From the NCBI RefSeq assembly GCF_963678635.1, contig NW_026971482.1:1-57633 (forward strand): a DNA stretch of 57,633 nucleotides, given 5' to 3'. The position numbers and the translations under genes are program-made. This DNA is from Symsagittifera roscoffensis. Taxonomy: Eukaryota > Xenacoelomorpha > Acoela > Convolutidae. Shown here piece by piece: positions 21,901 to 35,300 of the stretch (its first letter is position 1; each line of letters begins with the position of its first letter). A model generated the notes under the pieces. The model saw only the letters and a list, made by a program, of their open reading frames with translations, had not been told where the DNA came from and did no database searches.

Positions 21901-23030
21901 AAATCTCAAACTTTTCAAGTATATTTTCATAAATTAGGACAACTCCCAAAGAAACCGTGTAATTGGTACATTTTTCCACAAAATGTTCTAAGTATTTTGT
22001 TGAATCAAGCAAAAATGATTCTTATGAATAGGTAGCAGATGAAGCAAAAACCTAATATCTGCTGTCAAGATCTATCTTAAGTATATTTTGTTTGTAGACA
22101 CAATGTTAATTTGTTGTGGGAAATTTCTTAAAGAAAGCAATTAGGGTTTTGCTGCATTTTTATAAACGAAGTGACAATTTTAGTAGAGTCAGAGGGATAG
22201 ATGTTTAATTGACGTGACAATTCACCATAAGATAAATCAAATAGACACGCTGTGAAGTTCGAATTTCTCTTCTGCTTAGCTTCAGTTTTGTTTCATTGTA
22301 AAACTAGTTTTTACTTGAATAATTTCGATTTATTTTTACAAAAATTGTGAATTTCCTAAAAAGAACAATCCAACAGAAAAAAAGACAAAAAAATAGAAGC
22401 AATAAAAATTTCTTATCATGTACTGTGTTTAAAAAATTTCTGATAAAATCTCAATTTTTTCAAGTATAATTTCATAAATTAGAACAACTCCCAAAGAAAC
22501 CGTTTAATTGGTACATTTTCCTCTAAATGTTCTATATGTTTCGTTGAAATCAGGCAAAACACTTCTTGTGAAATTTTATAGATAAAGCATTAATCTAAAA
22601 TTGGCTTTCAAGATCTACCAATGGTAAATTTTTCTCAAAAAGATCCGGTATGTTTGTTGTAGAAATTTTTTTTTAAATGTAAAATGGGTTTTGCTGCATT
22701 TTTTTCAACGAAATGATTTTTTAGCAGAGTCAGAGGTATAAGTATTCAGTTTAAATAATATTTAACATGAAGCAAATCAAATTGATACACTGTGAAGCTC
22801 GTGATTTTGTCCCGGTTAGCTTAATTATAATTCAATTTGAAAACTAGATTTTTGCTCGATTAATTGCGTTTTAATTTTTATTGTATTATCAAATAATACA
22901 GTTTGTACTTGAATTGGGTTTTGAATTAATTTTTTTGAACGAAAATTTTTTTGCAGCTTTTACATAAATCAGAATGTGGAAACTGGGTTGCTTTGTTCAT
23001 TTCTACTTTCGAAGATTTTCAGACTACAAC
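18990..23030. repeat. Old diverged repeat unit 2 (copy A)
   Basis: Counterpart of 15310-18990 enlarged by local tandem copies at 21420-22920. An 85-codon frame at 20469-20726 (MLNLPFVFLLTKMLSLFECG start) is open in both copies, but its unit 1 counterpart near 16800 is not open, so I do not call it a gene. Confidence 0.5.
21420..22920. repeat. About 545-bp tandem repeat, three copies
   Basis: Units begin near TTTTCCACAAAATGTT (21424, 21972) and TTTTCCTCTAAATGTT (22513), and each carries GGGTTTTGCTGCATTTTT and a CACGCTGTGAAGTTCG-like word. The third copy is the most diverged. Confidence 0.75.
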
Positions 23031-25095
23031 TCATGGAATCTTATTGAATGAAATGGAACCTCCAAAAGCACGAAATAGTTATACTAAGCGTGATGAGATG
23101 AATTGGTTTGAGGCAGCGTAAAGCAGGTAAGAACAGAATGGTACAAAAACATGACCAGAGCCAGGAGTAAAACCAGATAATATCAGTGCGTGGCAAAACA
23201 TGGCAAATATTAAAATGTTTCTACTTTTTCTCGACTTAAAGTTGCTTCTCGACCGCAGATTTTTAGTCGAAAAATATTTTTGCTCATTTTTAATAGGTCG
23301 AGCACCCCCACTCGGCAACAAAAGAGACAAAAAAAATAATGTAGCATACTGATATCAAAGGCTAAGCAGTTAACCTGTAGATGAAATCTTATCGTACTTT
23401 TTTTGAGAAAATAAATTGATGAAAAACCTCATGTTTTTATTCAGAATTTTGTGTCATTGTCTGAACATGATTAATAAACTATTTGGGTTTCATTTCAAAT
23501 TGAGATTTTTGCACAAAGAAATTAGCATCTGAAACTTATCATCTAATCATCTAGAAGTGTAAAAGATTTCTTAAAACATTGGGAGATCTTTTTCCTATCT
23601 TCCTGCTGTGAATTCAAGTTGTATGGAAACTTATACACTTTCTCAATCCATGGTAAATTTGATAGCCATTTTTGTTTGAAATTTATCATTTTTTTATCTG
23701 AAATTCTGAAAGCTACAGAATGGTAAATTGGGAAACCTAATCCCTAATCTATTACATAGCTTGCAGTCCGAATTTTTCACTCCTGTTTTAAAATATGGGG
23801 TCTGCAACCAACCCCTCACCTTGATCGTCTCACTCGTCCACTATTGATATCAAAACATTGGGAAACCTAATCCCTAATATATTACATAGCTTGCAGTCTG
23901 GATTTTTTAACTCCTGTTTTAAAATATGGGGTCTGCAACCAACCCCTCACCTTGATCGTCTCACTCTTCCACTATTGATATCAAAACTGGTGATAAATAG
24001 TATGTGAAATCGTGTTTGTACGGTTGTTCCGCTGTAGCACCTGCGCTAGCTCGAAACAATCTGGTACAATTGTGCTTATCTGACCATGCGACTTACTCAA
24101 ACATAATCAGCCATCTTAAATCCACAGATGGCAGAAAATAACGAGAAAAAAAGTATATTATCCTGTGAGATCGCTTTTATACCCCAATTGCAGAACACTA
24201 AACACTAAAAACGCGCGCCTGCATGTTAAAATTTAATGGAACTCGCGCTGATATGGAAAAAACGCGGAAAATTCCCCCCAAATAGCAAAGACTTCTGAAT
24301 CCCAATATTCGAGATTGAACCGACAAAATTACAAAATAAATAAGTTAAGCGTGATGAGATGCGCTAGTTTGAGGCAGCGTAAAACAAGTAAGAACAGGAT
24401 AGTAAAAAAAGATCTAAACAAGTAGCAAAAACGGATAATACAGGCGCGTGGAAAAAATGGCAATGAGTAATGTGTTACCATTTTCTGCTCGACTTAAATT
24501 GCTTCTCGACTGCAGAATTTTAGTCGAAAATTTTCGTTTGCTGAATTTTAATAAGTTGACTAGCTCCACTCGGCAACAAAATAGCCGGAAAATATACTAT
24601 AATTTATTGCTGACTGTAGCATACAATTATCAAAGGCTAAACAGGGCAATTGACCATTAGATCAAACCCAATCGCATTTTTTGTTTTCAGGAAAAAATTG
24701 ATGGTAAACCCCATGTTTTTATTCAGAATTTTGTGTCATTGTCTTGATATGATAATCATTAATAAACTATTTGGAATTTATTTTACATTTTAAACGTAAT
24801 TTGGTAAGCGTATCTGCAACTAGATGAGAACCAAAACGAAAAGACTTGCCCAAAACATGAGGTTTTACAATTTTTTCCTAAGACTTGAGTTTTTGCACAA
24901 AGAAATTACCATCTGAAACTTACCATCTAGAGTGTAAAACTTTTCCTAATACATTGGGAGACCTATTTGCTATCTTCGTGCTGTGAATTTAAGTCGTATG
25001 GAAGTTTATACACTACCTTAATGCGTGGTAAATATGGGAGCAAACTTTTTTTGAAATTGGGCACAACTTTTTTTTCGGAAGTTACAATCTTACTA
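23031..25095. repeat. Satellite monomers at the end of copy A
   Basis: Landmark GCGTGATGAGATG is at 23088 and 24349 (1,261 bp apart). Inside the first monomer a segment of about 130 bp is repeated in tandem (23735-23866 and 23867-23988, both with TGGGGTCTGCAACCAACCCC). The last part, 24893-25095, is identical to 56022-56224, unlike the matching position in copy B. Confidence 0.85.
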
Positions 25096-25298
25096 ACACA
25101 ACTTTTTTCATCGGAATACAGTATTTTAGCACGTAAGTTAATAGTTGCAGTTATAATAACTTGTAGGACAAACTAAACAAAAAAGATGGAATAAAATTGC
25201 CTAAAAACTGTAAAATTCTGCCTGATAAATTCAAAAATATAAAAGTCTTGGATTCCATGCCATTTTTCTCACTGGATTCCAACGTCTTGGATTCCAAC
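24919..25298. other. Patchwork junction between the two large copies
   Basis: 24919-25095 equals 56048-56224; 25096-25296 matches 9036-9236; the end repeats GATTCCAACGTCTTG once, and at GTCTTG (25299) the sequence switches to position 8292. Sharp switches, with a short shared word at the last one, suggest replicative template switching rather than simple unequal crossing-over. Confidence 0.85.
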
Positions 25299-25501
25299 GT
25301 CTTGATCGACTGGCTAATCACAGCACGCTAAACTCCAAGAAGAATTTGGATGCGAAAATGAAGATCATAGAAGTTGTTCTTAATGCCTTCGATCCGCCAA
25401 AACGATTAGCTGTATTCAAAGCCCGAAGAAACATTGAGCCTTTCGAACAGCTACGATACGATTATGGCGATAAAGTTGCTCGAAACATGTTCAACATGTG
25501 A
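25299..25501 (+). pseudogene. Truncated 3' third of the SET gene
   Basis: Identical in frame to SET codons about 234-300: it keeps RLANHS and RYDYGD and the stop at 25499, but lacks GxG and YHG, the first two exons and any promoter. It cannot make a functional methyltransferase. It marks the left end of copy B. Confidence 0.92.
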
Positions 25502-25690
25502 AGTTCACAAGCTCAGCTTTTTTACCTTAGAAATTTTTCAAATTGTATTCTTGACTGTTGTTGTGTTACACCCATTCAATGGAAGTTCCATATATTTTAT
25601 GTTCAACATACTGTATGTTACATACGTGTAGTTACTACTAGTAGTAGTTCAAACATTTGCACCCACAACTTTTTTCATCTAAGTACATGT

Positions 25691-26080
25691 ACAGTATTTC
25701 GGCACGCTCGAAATTACTAATTACTTAGTAACTAATTAGTTAGTAGTTGCAACTACAAGTAGCCTACTTATAACTAAGTTTGATCAAACAAGTTCAGACA
25801 CTGGCAGTGTCTTAACCTCAGTACAGTATTTCGGAACGCTCGAAATTACTAATTACTTAGTAACTAATTAGTTAGTAGTTGCAACTACAAGTAGCCTACT
25901 TATAATTAAACTTGATCAAACAAGTTCAGACACTGGCAGTGTCTTAACCTCAGTACAGTATTTCGGCACGCTCGAAATTAACTAATTAGTTAGTAGTTGC
26001 AACTACAAGTAGTTATAACTAAATTTGATCAAACGATTGTACACACAACTTTTTTCATCGGAATACAGTATTTTAGCACG
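25691..26080. repeat. About 130-bp tandem repeats with palindromes (copy B)
   Basis: Copy of 8684-9075 with a few substitutions (TTTCGGAACG at 25832 replaces TTTCGGCACG; GCAACTACAAG replaces GCAACTGCAAG in the third unit). Confidence 0.85.
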
Positions 26081-28299
26081 TAAGTTAATAGTTGCAGTTA
26101 TAATAACTTGTAGGACAAACTAAACAAAAAAGATGGAATAAAATTGCCTAAAAACTGTAAAATTCTGCCTGATAAATTCAAAAATATAAAAGTCTTGGAT
26201 TCCATGCCATTTTTCTCACTGGATTCCAACGTCTTGGATTCCATTGTTATAGTGTATTGAATTTATCAACTATTTGTTTAGCAACTATTTGTTTAGTGGT
26301 TGAGTAAAAATGGCTCGGATTCCGGGACCATGTCCTGGATTCCGAATTCAAGTAATTGTTCGCTATACCATGGATTCCGGGATTTTGCCAATTTTCGGTG
26401 GTTTAATTGATTGTCCTGGATTCCGGGATTTTGCGTATATGCCTGTTCGTGCCGCCATGCGAGTATTTGAACGCGGAATCCATAGCATGTGCATGTTATA
26501 TCATTTGAATTCGGAATCCATGTACACTAATAGTCAAATCTGACTATTGAAATAACACGGATTGGCGACGTAATGTACATTAGAATTCTTGACCAGTTTT
26601 TGCACACATGTTAAAAAGACACTGAAACTTTTGCACACATGTACAATATTTTTTTTGCGGATTTTTAATAACCCTTGATCCTTTTAGTTAGCTTGCTGAA
26701 AGAATTGACGTTTTGTAGAACAAATGAAACGTTTTGTACGTTTTGTAGAACAAATGAAACAGTTTTTACATCATGCTTGGAAGAAATGAAATTTTTTTGC
26801 TTTTTCTCAAGAAAAGTAAAAGAATTATTGCATTCTGCTGAAAAAGTAAAAACATATCTAGCACTTGTTGAGAAATTCCAACGTTTTGCAGGTTGATGAA
26901 AAATTTATAACATTTTTTGCATTTTAAAATTGAAAAACTATTCGCATCCTGTTGAAAAAATAACACATACGGTTTTTGCATCTTGTAAAAGGACATAATT
27001 TATACTTTGCATAATTGTTGAAAGTTCAAATCAAAATTTGCACCTTCCAAAAACTTCTGAGTTTATCTTTGCTCACGTGTTGAAAATTACAAAAATTTAT
27101 ATGTTAAAAATGTTTGAGCTGAAGTAAACGTAATTTTGACAATGATTTTTTAAACAAATTTTCAAATGTTAGTAGAAAAAATGACACGCTCACTATTTAC
27201 AGAACCATAAACATTAAGGAAACCTCCGAAAGTTTTCAACAAATCAGACTCATACTTTGACTTTTCAAAACTTCGAATCCTTTGCAAAAAAGCTGATAGA
27301 GAGTCTGGGTAGATAAAACCTGCTGGATAAAGCCCAGATGATGTCTTTCAAATTGTTTAAGCAACGTTTATATAATAATCTGATTAAATAAGAATTCAAG
27401 GTATATGGAAAGTTGTAGCAAAGTTCAACCAGAGAAAATGACGTCATTACACATTAACTTTCATAGAACAATAAAAATAATTCTACCAAAGCAACTGAGG
27501 TTGATACAACTTAAATTCTATAAAATCTAAAACCTTCTTAATGTTAGAATCCAACCATCACATCCTAGAGTTTTATACCAAGACATAATATAATAACTAA
27601 GAGAGCCTTCTGGTTATTCTAAATACTAGCAATTTTCATTAAAAATCAACAAATCAGAATTCCAGAACAACATGTTTTTTTTATCAAGGTGATGGGATTA
27701 ATGAAAAATGTTGTCGCAAATAGATATTTCTTTTACTTTCTGTTTTTCAATCTATATTAAGATACAAAAAAATGTGTGCAAACACGAATCAGGGAAGCTC
27801 TTCTTTTTTTACAAGCTTCGGTTCAAAAAAAAATAATTATTCTTCAAAACCTCCTATTAACAAAAAACTCAAGCACAGATACGACAAATTGTTCTCTTTC
27901 AATCAAATATAATTCAAGCAATTTTCCTACTGTTCATTCCAAACCATTTCAACCATCAACACGAATAAAAGTCTTAGAAGAAACGAAACTCCGTCACAAA
28001 AATTAGCCAATCTTGATGGATCGAGTTACTACATCCAGGTTGAAATTGGTGCTGAATCTATCAAAATTATCAAATTTAAAAAAACCTTCCTGTCTAAGGA
28101 GCAATTTATCATATATCTTTCCAATTGGGCTGAACTCGAGAGTCAAAGAGTCAGAGAAGTTAAAAAAACAGCTAGTTTCATCTAAGACACTTCTAAATAA
28201 AACGGGTTTTCAATAGTTGCAATTGAAACAAGTATTAATGATGTTGTGGATCTGGGATACGAAAAAAATAGATTGCATGCAAGTAAATTATAATTGCAG

Positions 28300-28434
28300 A
28301 AAAGGTTGATTTTGGCATCTTCTGGAGCTCCAAAGAGGTGTTTTGGTCTCTTAAAAGTTTCCTTGCATGCTGGCCGAAAGCTTAAAACACTTCGTGATCA
28401 AAGGTACACAACAAAAACATTTTTGATTCAACAG
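28300..28434 (+). pseudogene. Exon-like remnant (copy B)
   Basis: Same 45-codon segment as 11294-11428, with TAATTGCAG before and GTAAGT after; see that entry for the related upstream frame (copy B about 27911-28185). Confidence 0.35.
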
Positions 28435-28883
28435 GTAAGTTATCTCTGTTGAAAAGAAAACATCGTATACCACATGAAGAAGAAAACGACAATGAATTCT
28501 GATACTAATTGGAATTTTATTTGAGCTAGTAATTCTTTTGTCTTATATTCATTTGCTAAAATGTCTTGTTTATTTATGATGGATCTTTCCAGACATTTGA
28601 AATAAGTTTTGCTGAAATTTTTTATATTTTTGAAATATTCAACAGTGCATACTTCTTAAATGAAAAAGTAGATTTTAAGTTGGTTAGTTAAATTATCACA
28701 AAGTTTACATAATCAATATGCACAAAACCATGACTATCAATGAGACAATGAAAAATCTCCAGCAACTCTGTTTCATTTTTTGAATTTTGAATTTTTTCGA
28801 ATTCTGTCCAGAATCGTTAAACCGAGAGTTTGAGTGGAAGCAATTTTTTTATGGGAACTTAGATAATGTCTTTTTAATTTGTT

Positions 28884-29401
28884 CTAAATTATTCGTTTCT
28901 TTAAAAATACTAGGCATCTTTTTGGCTCCTTTCCATCGAAAAATGTGTTGAACTGCTCGAAAAAGCTCATTGAATACCTCGCCCACTTTGAAACTTTGTT
29001 TGAAAAGATTTTGAGTTCGTACAAAATGTAATGACAGTCGTTTTTTGATACATGGTAACTATATTTATCTCATCTCTGCAGAAATTGACTAAGAGATGTT
29101 CCTATTAAAGCCAAATGGAACTTGCATTTCTACAAGGAACACAAAAAAAGCGAGTAGACATGCAATAATCTTGGGTTAGTATGTCTTTGTCGTTAAACAC
29201 GTTGGAAACAGAATTGAATAAATAGTAATTTTTCGTTAAAATCTGACTATAGCCAGGGAGAGCTTGACACATAGACGCTGCCATCTTGAAAAAAGGTTCA
29301 TGCAGAGAAAGTTGTTTTGATATAGAAATAGCCCCAATTACATTGAAATTCGAAAAATAAAAAAAGAGTTGGAATATTTGCTTGGTGTTGAAAGTAGTCA
29401 T
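28884..29401 (-). pseudogene. Unrecognised minus-strand coding remnant (copy B)
   Basis: Copy of 11878-12395 with the same frame break near 29112. Thr at one position becomes Met (ACG/ATG at about 29271). Further loss in the second part (AAGCTC for AAGCTT) changes only one codon. Confidence 0.35.
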
Positions 29402-29679
29402 CGCTCTTAAGTAAAAACTTTTTAGTTTTCAAGCTAACTATTGTCAACAACCTCCCCTCTAAGCTCTGATTATTTTAAATTCAACTTAACTACCGTCAGT
29501 TACCTCCTCTCTCCGCACAAAATCATTATTGATTTTATACTTTGTATCTTTTACTCAACTTATTGCTAAAATTGAACTTCTTAGTGCAAAGTAGCAACAG
29601 TTTGAACGCGGCAGAATTTTTGCCTAATCTAGATTAAATTCAAGTGCGAGAAACTGTTTAGGGAGTTTTTCTGGCACGA

Positions 29680-29988
29680 ATGGACATCCCAATCCAAGTC
29701 TGGCATATTGAGGACGTGATGCAAAGGGATTTCAACGAGCACCATATGATGCAAGTACCCATCTCAGAGAACCAACTTGGAACAATGCAAATGACGGAGG
29801 AAGTTTCTGAGCATTGGAGAATGATTCGTGACTCCAGATTCGTTTCTCTAGAATTGTGGCTCAACCAGTCGACGACTTCCTCTTTGCTTGGGAGGAGGAG
29901 ATGGGTTCAGCCGAAAACCCCATCACAAAAGATGAAGATTGAGGGCATCTCGGAAACAATGACGACTCAAAACACCAATCCACAATAA
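29680..29988 (+). CDS. 102-codon ORF, hypothetical (copy B)
   Basis: Copy of the ORF at 12674-12982, same start and stop; the one difference I see is ACT to AAT at codon 99. Being open in both copies is weak evidence of function because the copies are so young. Confidence 0.35.
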   Translation: MDIPIQVWHIEDVMQRDFNEHHMMQVPISENQLGTMQMTEEVSEHWRMIRDSRFVSLELWLNQSTTSSLLGRRRWVQPKTPSQKMKIEGISETMTTQNTNPQ

Positions 29989-31949
29989 CCACCATTGATG
30001 TGGGCTTGTCCAGCTCTGAGTTCTGTAGAATACCTCCAGAACTCTTCTGCTGCTCGACAACTTTTGATTAAAAATTTTTGTAAATTTTTTTTGTATAACA
30101 ATAACTTCGTTCTATGTAATTAACTATTTTTTTTTCAATTTCATTTCAATTATGACAATAGATGAGAAATTTAGGGTAACCTTTGAAATAACAAATAGAA
30201 TACAACTTAATTTAGCGCTCCGAAATCGCACACATGTTGAAAATATTGATTTATTTTTGATATTAGATAAAAAACAATTGAAAATTTCTACACAAGTTAT
30301 AAAAACCTGATGGCTCGTTGCATCTTGTCAAAAAAAACTAGAAGAAAAAGAAACACTTTTCGCATTCTGTACGGAAAAAAGGAAACAATTTTCACATATT
30401 GTCAAAAAAAAATTTCAAATTTTTTGCATTGTTAATAAATAAATATCATAGTTTTTTGTTCGAATTTTACTTTCTTATAAAACTAAAATTGGCATGTTTG
30501 TTTCTCAAAAACAACAGAAAAACAATGTAATAAATATAGTGACAAGCGTTGAAAGTCACCAATACAGAATTTTTAGCATCAAAAAGTCAACAAAGTTCTT
30601 ACCAAAAGTTTTGCGTTTTTCGCATTTTCATTTAAAAAAAGAAGTTGCGTATTTGCATTTTTTTGTAAGAAAAACGAGCCAAAAAAATGCAATTACCAAT
30701 CAAATCATAAAAAATTTCAGACAGTTATGAAAAATTTTTAATGAGTTTTTCATTTTGCAAAAAGTTTCTGAAAAAGCTTAAAAGCTTTGATTTCCTGTTA
30801 AAAATGTCATAACGATTATTGCATCGATTTTTTAATCCTTCTTTATACTTGTTCAAAAATCAACTCAATTTTTGCATTTGCAACAACTTCTGAAGTGATT
30901 TTTGTGAAATAACTCAACTACTAGAAATTTAGCTCAGTTTTTGTTTCAAATCGAATTTTGTTTGGCTAATTAGGCAATTATTAAAATTTCTTTTTTATCT
31001 ATATATTTGATTTTCATCTCATTTGAACAGATTTTTCTCGTACCAATTTTTTCAGCGCAATCTAATAAAATAATAAAATACATTTGATGACAGTTGATTG
31101 TTTGATCACAAAGTTTTTATAATCGCTATGCACAGAACCATGAGTATCAGTGAAACAATCTTTTATGTCCACTAAATCAAATTCTTATTCTAAGTTTTGA
31201 TTTTTTCGAATTTTATCCAGAAACGCCGAACCAATAGTATGTGTGGAAGCAAGTTTTTGGTTAGAACTTAGTCAGATACTTTTTTTTGCATGAGAAGCTT
31301 CTTTGCAAAATTAGGCACCTTTTTGGCTATCTTCCATCGTAAGGAATTTTGAACTGCTCGACTTAGCTGATTTAACAGTTCCCGCATGATGTAACATTAC
31401 TTGAGTGAATCTGTTCAACAAAGTGTGAAGACAGACAATTTCTTGATATTTGTGATCATCTTTCTCTGCAGAAATTGGCTAAAAGATGTTCCTATTAAAA
31501 CCAATCCATTTTTACCATTCTCCAAAGCATATAAAGAGTTTTGAGTAGACACAGGTTAAAGTTGTCTTCGATGTATTTTCGTAAAACTCGTTAAAAACAG
31601 AAATGAATAAGGATTTTTTTATAATCTGAAACAAAGCTGGGGAGAGCTTGACACAGAACAGCGGTCATCTGGAAAAATGGTTTAGCAGAAAACTGTGGTT
31701 TTAAATCACTGTGGATTTAAATAAAAGAAATAACGCCTGCGCTTTTTCGATATATGGGAGCTCCATATAAAACATTTTTTTTCTTGCACTCTTTCTATTT
31801 TTAGAAATCATGATGGCTCATACTGTTTACTTCCAATTTTTTAAAATCTCAAAACCGTTTTTCTCTTTTCTCCACATCTGATCAGTTAGCTCTCTTATTT
31901 AAAATTTTACACCAGAAAAGACGCTGAACCCAGTTGCTTTATATTTTCA

Positions 31950-32301
31950 AAAAAGCAAAAAAGCAAAAAAAATTGTGAAATTTGCTTTGTCCCAAAAACC
32001 CTACAAGAGGAAGTTACACCTTAAGCCCTGCTTCCAACTATTCACGAAAAAAGAGTTGAGACAACTCGAAAAGCGACAACAAATCTATCATGGCGAAAAA
32101 GAATGAGAAGCAATCTCGGCAGTTACAAATACTGTTATTGACAATGCAGAACAAATTGGATCGTACCTGTTTTTGAAGTCAAAACTGGCAAAGAATCAAT
32201 TGGATCAATTGCTTGACATATGTAATTTAGTTTATAAAAAGCAGCAGACGAACTGTGACATCAGAGAAATTTGTGTGTCAAAATCAAGAAGTTTGGTTTG
32301 A
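31950..32301 (+). pseudogene. Coding-like stretch with one in-frame TGA (copy B)
   Basis: Copy of 14945-15295 with the same TGA (32104-32106). One substitution (AAT to AAG, in CACCTTAAGCCC) differs. Confidence 0.3.
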
Positions 32302-32316
32302 GCAGGCATCCCTGAG

Positions 32317-35300
32317 TTCAGATTCGACTCTTAGCCGCAAAGGAGACTGAAGTCACGAATCAAGTTGCCTATGTCAACTACACTTTGATTGAATTGAAAT
32401 TGACTTAAAACAAAACACGTATATCAGTTGACTTTTTAGAATTTGTCAAAAAAAATTACTTAAAATTGTTCAGCTGCAGTTTTTATCTAAACAAGTATGT
32501 AATTTTAGTTGAAAACCTTATCAAATATTTTCGACTTTCTGTATTTCATTAGTTGTTTTCAAAAGTTTTTCTATGAAATTAGATTTTGTTTTGTTTTTTC
32601 AACTTCCTAAGAACTAGTCACATGTTAAGTAGGGAAAAAATAAAATTATTTCTACAATAAAACAAGTGACAAGGTACAACCCACAAAAACGCTTTTTAAA
32701 ACAGTAATTTTATTTGCCGTTATTTGTCTTTTCTTCAAAAAATGTAATTTAGCACGGAAAACATCTTCGTCTAAAATTTTCTCATTTTTTGAAAAAGTTC
32801 TACATCAGATTTTAATATTAAATTTCTTCAAAAAAGATAAGAATGATAGAGTGAGGACTCATCAGTGTTTTTCTGTGATTTCACTATTTTTTGGTTGTAC
32901 AGAAGCATCACTACTCCTACAAGAACTTATAGATTGTACTTGATAAAAAGTGTATTGCCAAATTTATGAGCAAGGTTCTCAATTACAAGAATGGACTTTT
33001 ATTAAGCGCTCGAAAATTTAACAAAAAACTATTCATTAGAAAGCCTATATAATATGAAATTGAATTATATTTTGAGTGAAACGATTTGATTGATTGATTT
33101 TGAACTTCTCTGCCAATAGGTCTTCTTATAATCTGGAACGCTTTAATAAAAATTGTATCTGTGAACACTTTTTTTGTTGAAGTATATCAAAAACGATAAA
33201 AGTTTTCAAAAACAAGTAATGCACAATTCTGATTAGTTGATAAACAGCTCAATCATGTTTTCATTTCAAATAAAGCCTGATTTTATGTGATTGATAATTG
33301 AAAGAATAAAAAACTCCTTAATATATGAGGCTCACAACTGACTGGTCAATTTTAAAAGCGTTGAAAGTTCAATGATAGGAAAATATTGATTCGGATTGGT
33401 TCTTATCGAAAGTTTGAAAAAGCTGTATGATAAATAAGTACTGCTCGATTCTGATGGTTTTATATCAAAACTTTTTTAAAAAATTATAATAAATACAGCT
33501 CTGTTTTGATTGAATGATATTTATTTCATCTCAGACAAACAGGATCAAATCCGTTTAGATTTTCCTTCGCGTTATAAAACCATTGGTCAAGAGATTTGCT
33601 TAACTGTTTTTATTCACTTTTGTTCAATTTTTGTTACTAGATTAATTCAAGACTAGCTTTTTTTAGAGTAGCGGAAAACTAGCAATAATCTCATAGTAAA
33701 ACTTTTGTGCCCTCTTAAATCCCCCATTTCTTAGATAATCTTAAGTTTTTTTTTAATTTTAACTATTTCGTTTTCATTGGGATATCGTCACTGAATCGAA
33801 GCTAAAGAGATGCATGTGTGGGTGTGGTAGATCTTACACCGCTAAAAGCATCATAATATCCTAAAACTTGGGGAAATCTAAAAATTCCAAAGTGTAACTT
33901 TCATCATACAGCAGTGAGTATTGAATATTCATATCGAAAAGAATCATTTTTTCTGTCAAAATAAGGATATGCAAGGTTATGAAGAGAACGCTCAGCAAAC
34001 CCCTAAGACACTACACGAGAATGTTAATTTGAAAAAACGTAATAATAAATTTGAAGAAATTAACATAAGTTACGGTTTTTACAGAAAAATTGTAGCCAAA
34101 AAATTTCTTGTAGTTGATTGCAATTTGTTAATATTGAAGAATGTAATTTAAAACAAAGAAAAAAATATTTTCATCGTTCACCTTTGTTTTAGTCAAAGGT
34201 GCTGATTGCTGGTAAAAACAATTCGAGCACTAACTGGGTTCACACTATTGTAAAATTTTCAAGGGAAATCAATCCAAAAATTTTCAATCTACAGTGATAA
34301 CTGCAATTGTAAGCTTAGGGGAAATCGCTTTTAAAACAGCAGTGGAATAAAAAATTATGATCTAATAAGTGGACGCGTATTGAAAAAAAAAACAGAAAAA
34401 GTAGTGAATAATTAGGAATCACCGACAAAATGAAGCGTTTTGCTTAGCTAACAAATGGTAAACTTCCATGTTTAGTGCCTTTGGGGCAGCGCGGTTCATG
34501 GGGCAGCGCGTTTTCAAGATCTTGAACTTTGATCTTGAACGTTTCCAGATGAAAACATACATTATTCTAATCCAGAAATTTACCTCAAATTGAAAAACAA
34601 AGGTTAAAACACACCTTTATCTGGTTCAGATCTTTGATTTCTAAGGTTTTTAGCAATTGGAGTTTTTCGTGGAAGATTTGCTTTGGGTTTAGTGAACGAT
34701 CGGTGAAATGATAGATCAACTGAAACTCACTTTTCAAGTGAAGTTTTGTTGAAAATGGACTCACTCTGATGATGATGGATCAAGCAAAACTCAGAAAGAC
34801 CTAACATAAAGTTTTCTGAAAAAAAATCATAAAACATAATTCTTTAGGATTTTCGAGATCATTTTGCTTCAACTTAAACTTTGGAACTTTTGGTGCAAGA
34901 TTTGCTTTGGGTTAGTGAACAATCGTTGGAATGATAAATCAATTGAAAATCATTTTTCAAGTGAAGTTTTGTTCAAAGTGGACTCAATCTGATGACGATA
35001 GATCAAGAAAAACTCAGAAAGACCTAACATGAAGTTTTCTGAAAAAAATCATAAAATTTATTTCTTTAGAAATTTTGAGAACATTTTCAAAAAAAATTCA
35101 AATAAAAACTTCGAGTTTTGGTAGTTATGTGTAATTTATTATAAATTTTGCTATCATTTAATGAATTGAACATATTTACAGGAAAATTTCGATGTTTCAA
35201 GGACAATTATTTGAAGTAGCAAATTGTGACACAAAAAACTCAGTTGGTTGATTCACTGTTACATATTTTATCCATATCTTTTTCTGAAACTAAGCTAATT

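Larger units (their letters stand above)
8292..24918. repeat. Large tandem duplication, copy A (about 16.6 kb)
   Basis: Bases 8292-24918 recur at 25299-41925 at a constant net offset of 17,007 bp. I compared many stretches by eye: differences are isolated substitutions (for example 10116-10118 GTG versus ACG, 11496 C versus T) and small indels (20329 region; 24199-24205, seven bases fewer in copy B). This suggests a recent event. Copy A starts inside the last SET exon (codon about 234) and ends inside a satellite monomer. Confidence 0.93.
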
